From Lachnospiraceae bacterium (GTDB lineage Bacteria; Bacillota; Clostridia; Lachnospirales; Lachnospiraceae), in the NCBI GenBank assembly GCA_017463035.1, contig JAFTPY010000087.1, positions 1-8,824 of the forward strand: a stretch of 8,824 bases of DNA, written 5' to 3'. How positions within the stretch are numbered: position 1 is the stretch's first letter; each line of letters begins with the position of its first letter. Below are positions 6,336 to 8,824 of the stretch, piece by piece. The position numbers and the translations under genes were made by a program. Under the pieces are notes generated by a model. That model ran no database searches. It was not told the DNA's origin and saw nothing but the letters and a program-made list of their open reading frames with translations.

Positions 6336-7955
6336 TTAGTTGTTGAGGTACTTTTTCAAAGTACTTCTGACTGCGCCTTCTCCCGCAATCATCTCACAGA
6401 ACATGGTCTCGATACGCTCCGCAAGACCTGCCTCGCACAAATCCACCGCAAATAAAGTCTTATTGGAAAGTACGGACTTTAACTGGCCGGTATAGCTGGC
6501 CGGATTGCCGAATTCTACCGTCTTTAAGGCCTCCTGAACACCGGCTGCCGTCGGATCCGGACTGATTTCCATCGGTGCTCCCGTATCGTAAACGCCCATA
6601 AGATAACGGAGCCAGCCCGCAATTGCAAGCGGAATGTAAACCAAATCCGTAATCTTTAAAGTATCGCTTGCCAGATAGGACTTCATGGTCTCACCGAAAC
6701 GAATCGGCACCTTAAGACCGGTATCCGTCGCAATACGCTGCGGCATATCCGGAATAAACGGATTCGGAAGACGTTCTTCGATAACTTCCTTAATAAAATC
6801 TCTCGGAGATAAAATCTTCGGGTCAACCACCACCGGCATACCCTCGTCATAACCGATTTTCTCAACCAGAAGCTTTAAGTCCGCATCCTTCATCTCATCC
6901 GCAATCTTCGTATATCCGAGCACACAACCGTATACGGCAAGTGCGGTATGCAAAGGATTCAGACAAGTGGTAACCTTCATGCGCTCCGTATTATTTACGG
7001 TATCACGATCGGTCATATAAACGCCTGCCTTCTCTAAAGCCGGTCTGCCGTTCGGGAACTTATCCTCTACCACAAGGTACTGCGGAATCTCCGCATTTAC
7101 AAACGGTGCGATATACGTGTTTCTGGACGTTACCACCGGTGCCATATCCGCTACGCCAAGCTCGTTAAGCGCCTTTTCCACGCTTTCTGCCGGACGCGGT
7201 GTAATCTTGTCAATCATGGACCACGGGAACGCCACCTTCTCCTCATCGGAAAGGTATGCTACGAACTCTGCGGAAACAAAGCCGCGCTTCTCCCATTCCT
7301 TCGCAATCGTCAATACGGAAGTCTGAAGCTTCTCACCGTTGTGACTGCAGTTGTCCATGCTTACCAGTGCAAGCTTATGTGCACCAGCCTTAAAACGCTT
7401 CCACATAAGGGCCGTTACCACACTCATGGCATGAGTTGCACTCTCCGGCCCCTTCTCCATATCGGAAACCACAACCGGAAGGAAATTACCGTGAATATCT
7501 TCTAAGGCATACCCCTTCTCCGTAATGGTAAAGCTCACCATCTGAAGCTCCGGATTTTCAAAAATCGCGGAAAGCTTGCCAAGCTCGTCCGGACGGTCCT
7601 TGCAAGCACAATAGGCATCCGTAATACTTGCAACTACGGAATTTACCATACCGTCGTCCGGCTTTAAGCCAACCAAAAGCGCCAGACTGTCAAACGGACG
7701 GTAAATCTTGTCCACAATGTCAAAATCAAAGGTCTCAGCCGCAATAATACCGCTCTTTGCCAGTCCCTGATTCAGAAGAGACTGCTGCAATACAGCAATA
7801 AAACCACGGAAAATATTACCAGCGCCGAAATGCACCCACACCGGATGCTCAGCGGTATATGCAGCCACCTGTGCCACATCATACTCCGGCAGGGAAATCC
7901 CTGCACTCTCATATCCTGTACGGTCCAAAAGGCCGTCTCTCGTTAAATACAACAT
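6336..7955 (-). CDS. Mannitol dehydrogenase family oxidoreductase, probably D-mannonate oxidoreductase (fructuronate reductase, UxuB-like)
   Basis: This is a long-chain, metal-independent NAD(H)-linked polyol/uronate dehydrogenase. The likely reaction is fructuronate to D-mannonate in hexuronate breakdown, but mannitol or another polyol is possible. The product has 539 residues, somewhat longer than Escherichia coli UxuB (about 486). WVHFGAGNIFRG at 40-51 is the NAD-binding loop. TEKGY at 145-149 and SMDNCSHNGEKL at 199-210 are family blocks. FPWSMIDKITPRP at 243-255 is characteristic of the uronate branch. KVTTCLNPLH at 327-336 holds the catalytic Lys327, Asn333 and His336. The Lys-Asn spacing is one residue longer than in Pseudomonas mannitol 2-dehydrogenase. 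GGAGG lies seven bases before the ATG. It has its own promoter upstream, and no uxuA, uxaC or transporter is in view, so the substrate cannot be confirmed by context. Confidence 0.85.
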   Translation of the reverse strand: MLYLTRDGLLDRTGYESAGISLPEYDVAQVAAYTAEHPVWVHFGAGNIFRGFIAVLQQSLLNQGLAKSGIIAAETFDFDIVDKIYRPFDSLALLVGLKPDDGMVNSVVASITDAYCACKDRPDELGKLSAIFENPELQMVSFTITEKGYALEDIHGNFLPVVVSDMEKGPESATHAMSVVTALMWKRFKAGAHKLALVSMDNCSHNGEKLQTSVLTIAKEWEKRGFVSAEFVAYLSDEEKVAFPWSMIDKITPRPAESVEKALNELGVADMAPVVTSRNTYIAPFVNAEIPQYLVVEDKFPNGRPALEKAGVYMTDRDTVNNTERMKVTTCLNPLHTALAVYGCVLGYTKIADEMKDADLKLLVEKIGYDEGMPVVVDPKILSPRDFIKEVIEERLPNPFIPDMPQRIATDTGLKVPIRFGETMKSYLASDTLKITDLVYIPLAIAGWLRYLMGVYDTGAPMEISPDPTAAGVQEALKTVEFGNPASYTGQLKSVLSNKTLFAVDLCEAGLAERIETMFCEMIAGEGAVRSTLKKYLNN

Positions 7956-7998
7956 AAAAAAACCTCCACGGAAAAACTCATAATATTCCCCACAGTTT

Positions 7999-8027
7999 AG
8001 TATACCCCAGGCAATTCAAAATTGCAA
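7999..8027 (-). promoter_or_regulatory. Sigma-A type promoter for the oxidoreductase gene
   Basis: On the minus strand, -35 TTGCAA (8027-8022), a 17-bp spacer and -10 TATACT (8004-7999) give four and five matches to consensus with ideal spacing. The predicted start is near 7992, leaving a leader of about 37 bases that includes GGAGG. It is the best promoter candidate in the window and separates this gene from the methyltransferase upstream. Confidence 0.6.
8011..8025. promoter_or_regulatory. Dyad overlapping the promoter, possible operator
   Basis: GCAATT, three bases, AATTGC is a perfect six-base inverted repeat lying across the -35 box and spacer of the oxidoreductase promoter. A repressor bound there would block RNA polymerase, which suits a sugar-acid catabolic gene. 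It could instead be a weak hairpin after the methyltransferase gene, but its loop is only three bases and no U-run follows on the minus strand. Confidence 0.35.
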
Positions 8028-8052
8028 TAAAAAAGTATGCATTTAATTTTGT

Positions 8053-8781
8053 TTAGTTATCTTTCTGTATCCCCTGGGTAAACATGTAGCTTCCGATGCC
8101 TACCGCAATGGTCAGATTCAGGGAATCCACATCCGGTGTCTGCGGGATAATGATGCTCTGTCCGTAGTTCGCAAACTCTGCCGGAAGGCCTGTGGCCTCG
8201 TTTCCGAATACCAGTGAAAAGAGCTTCGGCTTCGGAACGTCGGATACGGTCAGCTGCCGTTCTCCCGTCAACATAAAGCAGAACACCTCGTGGTCCGGGA
8301 ACTCCTTACGATAGTCCGCAAAGTCCTCGTAATACTTATGACGCAGACGGAACAATGCCCCCATGGAAGCCCGCACCGCCTTCGGATGAAAGGAATCCAC
8401 TCCCGGTGCAATGATGGCAATATCATAAATGCCCATAGCTGCCGCAGTACGTAAAATCGTACCGAGATTGCCCATATTGCTGGGATTTACCAGCACAATG
8501 TGCGGAGCATCCGCCTTTAAATCTTCCGTATACTTATCAAACACACCGATGACAAAACAATTCTCCTTATCGGAAAGCCGTGCGATCTGCTTGTCCGCTA
8601 CGGTTACCGGAATCTTGTGCTTTCCGCACAACTCATCTATGGTAGCCTTTTCCGGGAAAGTAGAATGTACCAGCACCTCCCGCACCGCCTGCGGACGGCA
8701 TTTTAACAATTCGATGGTGGGGAACTCTCCTAAGGTATAGGAATAATCCACGCCTTTTTTGTATGGTTTAATCGGTTCCAT
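8053..8781 (-). CDS. SpoU/TrmH-family RNA 2'-O-methyltransferase
   Basis: This is a SAM-dependent enzyme of the knotted SPOUT fold that methylates a ribose 2'-OH in rRNA or tRNA. The 242-residue product has an N-terminal substrate-binding-like domain (about 1-90) and a catalytic domain with the three SpoU motifs. Motif 1, NPSNMGNLGTILRTA (99-113), contains the catalytic-type Arg111. Motif 2 is VFGNEATGLP (191-200). Motif 3, IIPQTPDVDSLNLTIA (211-226), forms the trefoil knot. Motif 3 has Asp-Val-Asp before SLN, where many relatives have a Gly and a Glu or variable residue. GGGAGG lies five bases before the ATG. The target nucleotide cannot be read from sequence, so no symbol is given. It is separated from the next gene by 97 bp with a promoter, so it probably belongs to an operon extending beyond the right edge. 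Confidence 0.93.
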   Translation of the reverse strand: MEPIKPYKKGVDYSYTLGEFPTIELLKCRPQAVREVLVHSTFPEKATIDELCGKHKIPVTVADKQIARLSDKENCFVIGVFDKYTEDLKADAPHIVLVNPSNMGNLGTILRTAAAMGIYDIAIIAPGVDSFHPKAVRASMGALFRLRHKYYEDFADYRKEFPDHEVFCFMLTGERQLTVSDVPKPKLFSLVFGNEATGLPAEFANYGQSIIIPQTPDVDSLNLTIAVGIGSYMFTQGIQKDN

Positions 8782-8824
8782 TTATACCTCCCTGCAGCTT
8801 CCCGCGAAAAGCTTAAATTCTTCG
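8782..8824 (-). CDS. Possible C-terminal tail of an upstream gene cut by the window edge
   Basis: Thirteen sense codons (reading EEFKLFAGSCREV) run from the window edge to a TAA that directly abuts the ATG of the methyltransferase gene. The GGGAGG ribosome binding site lies inside this stretch. Tight abutment is typical of operons, but 43 bases are too few to show that it is coding. I do not recognise the sequence. Confidence 0.22.
   Translation of the reverse strand, partial: EEFKLFAGSCREV

Noticed and set aside
6683..6865. Arginine-rich 60-codon minus-strand frame inside the oxidoreductase gene
   Set aside because: It is an alternative frame of a gene with clear family motifs. The Arg-rich content comes from the codons of the true frame.

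Overview
The window reads as an ordinary chromosomal stretch from a Gram-positive anaerobe of the class Clostridia, most likely a Lachnospiraceae relative. The evidence is the conserved order pyrH-frr-uppS-cdsA-dxr-rseP, purine-rich Shine-Dalgarno sites before nearly every gene, and a long-chain uronate/mannitol-type oxidoreductase of the kind found in gut Firmicutes. The taxonomic call is inference. All nine recognised genes lie on the minus strand, so transcription runs from high to low coordinates. I see no transposase, CRISPR array, tRNA, rRNA or prophage gene.

In transcription order, a SpoU/TrmH-family RNA methyltransferase (8781-8053) comes first. After a 97-bp gap holding the best sigma-A promoter of the window (TTGCAA-N17-TATACT, overlapped by a 15-bp dyad), a mannitol dehydrogenase/mannonate oxidoreductase family protein (7955-6336) follows. 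Next is a bactofilin with a very acidic N-terminal extension (6258-5569), only 14 bp from pyrH (UMP kinase, 5554-4853), then frr (ribosome recycling factor, 4789-4235). A branched, nested hairpin followed by a U-run lies in the 179-bp frr-uppS gap and probably ends or attenuates this first unit.

The second block is an envelope-lipid cluster: uppS (undecaprenyl diphosphate synthase, 4055-3345), cdsA (CDP-diacylglycerol synthase, 3315-2512), dxr (DXP reductoisomerase of the MEP pathway, 2440-1283) and rseP (site-2 metalloprotease, 1262 to beyond the left edge). Dxr feeds isoprenoid precursors to UppS, which makes the lipid carrier for peptidoglycan. CdsA makes the phospholipid precursor. RseP clips membrane proteins within the same bilayer. 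A nested hairpin sits just upstream of the dxr ribosome binding site.

Nothing here is clearly a new system. The points most worth a second look are the bactofilin at the head of the pyrH-frr unit (where tsf is often found), the compound hairpin between frr and uppS, the dyad over the oxidoreductase promoter, the hairpin in the dxr leader, and the tandem PDZ domains of RseP.
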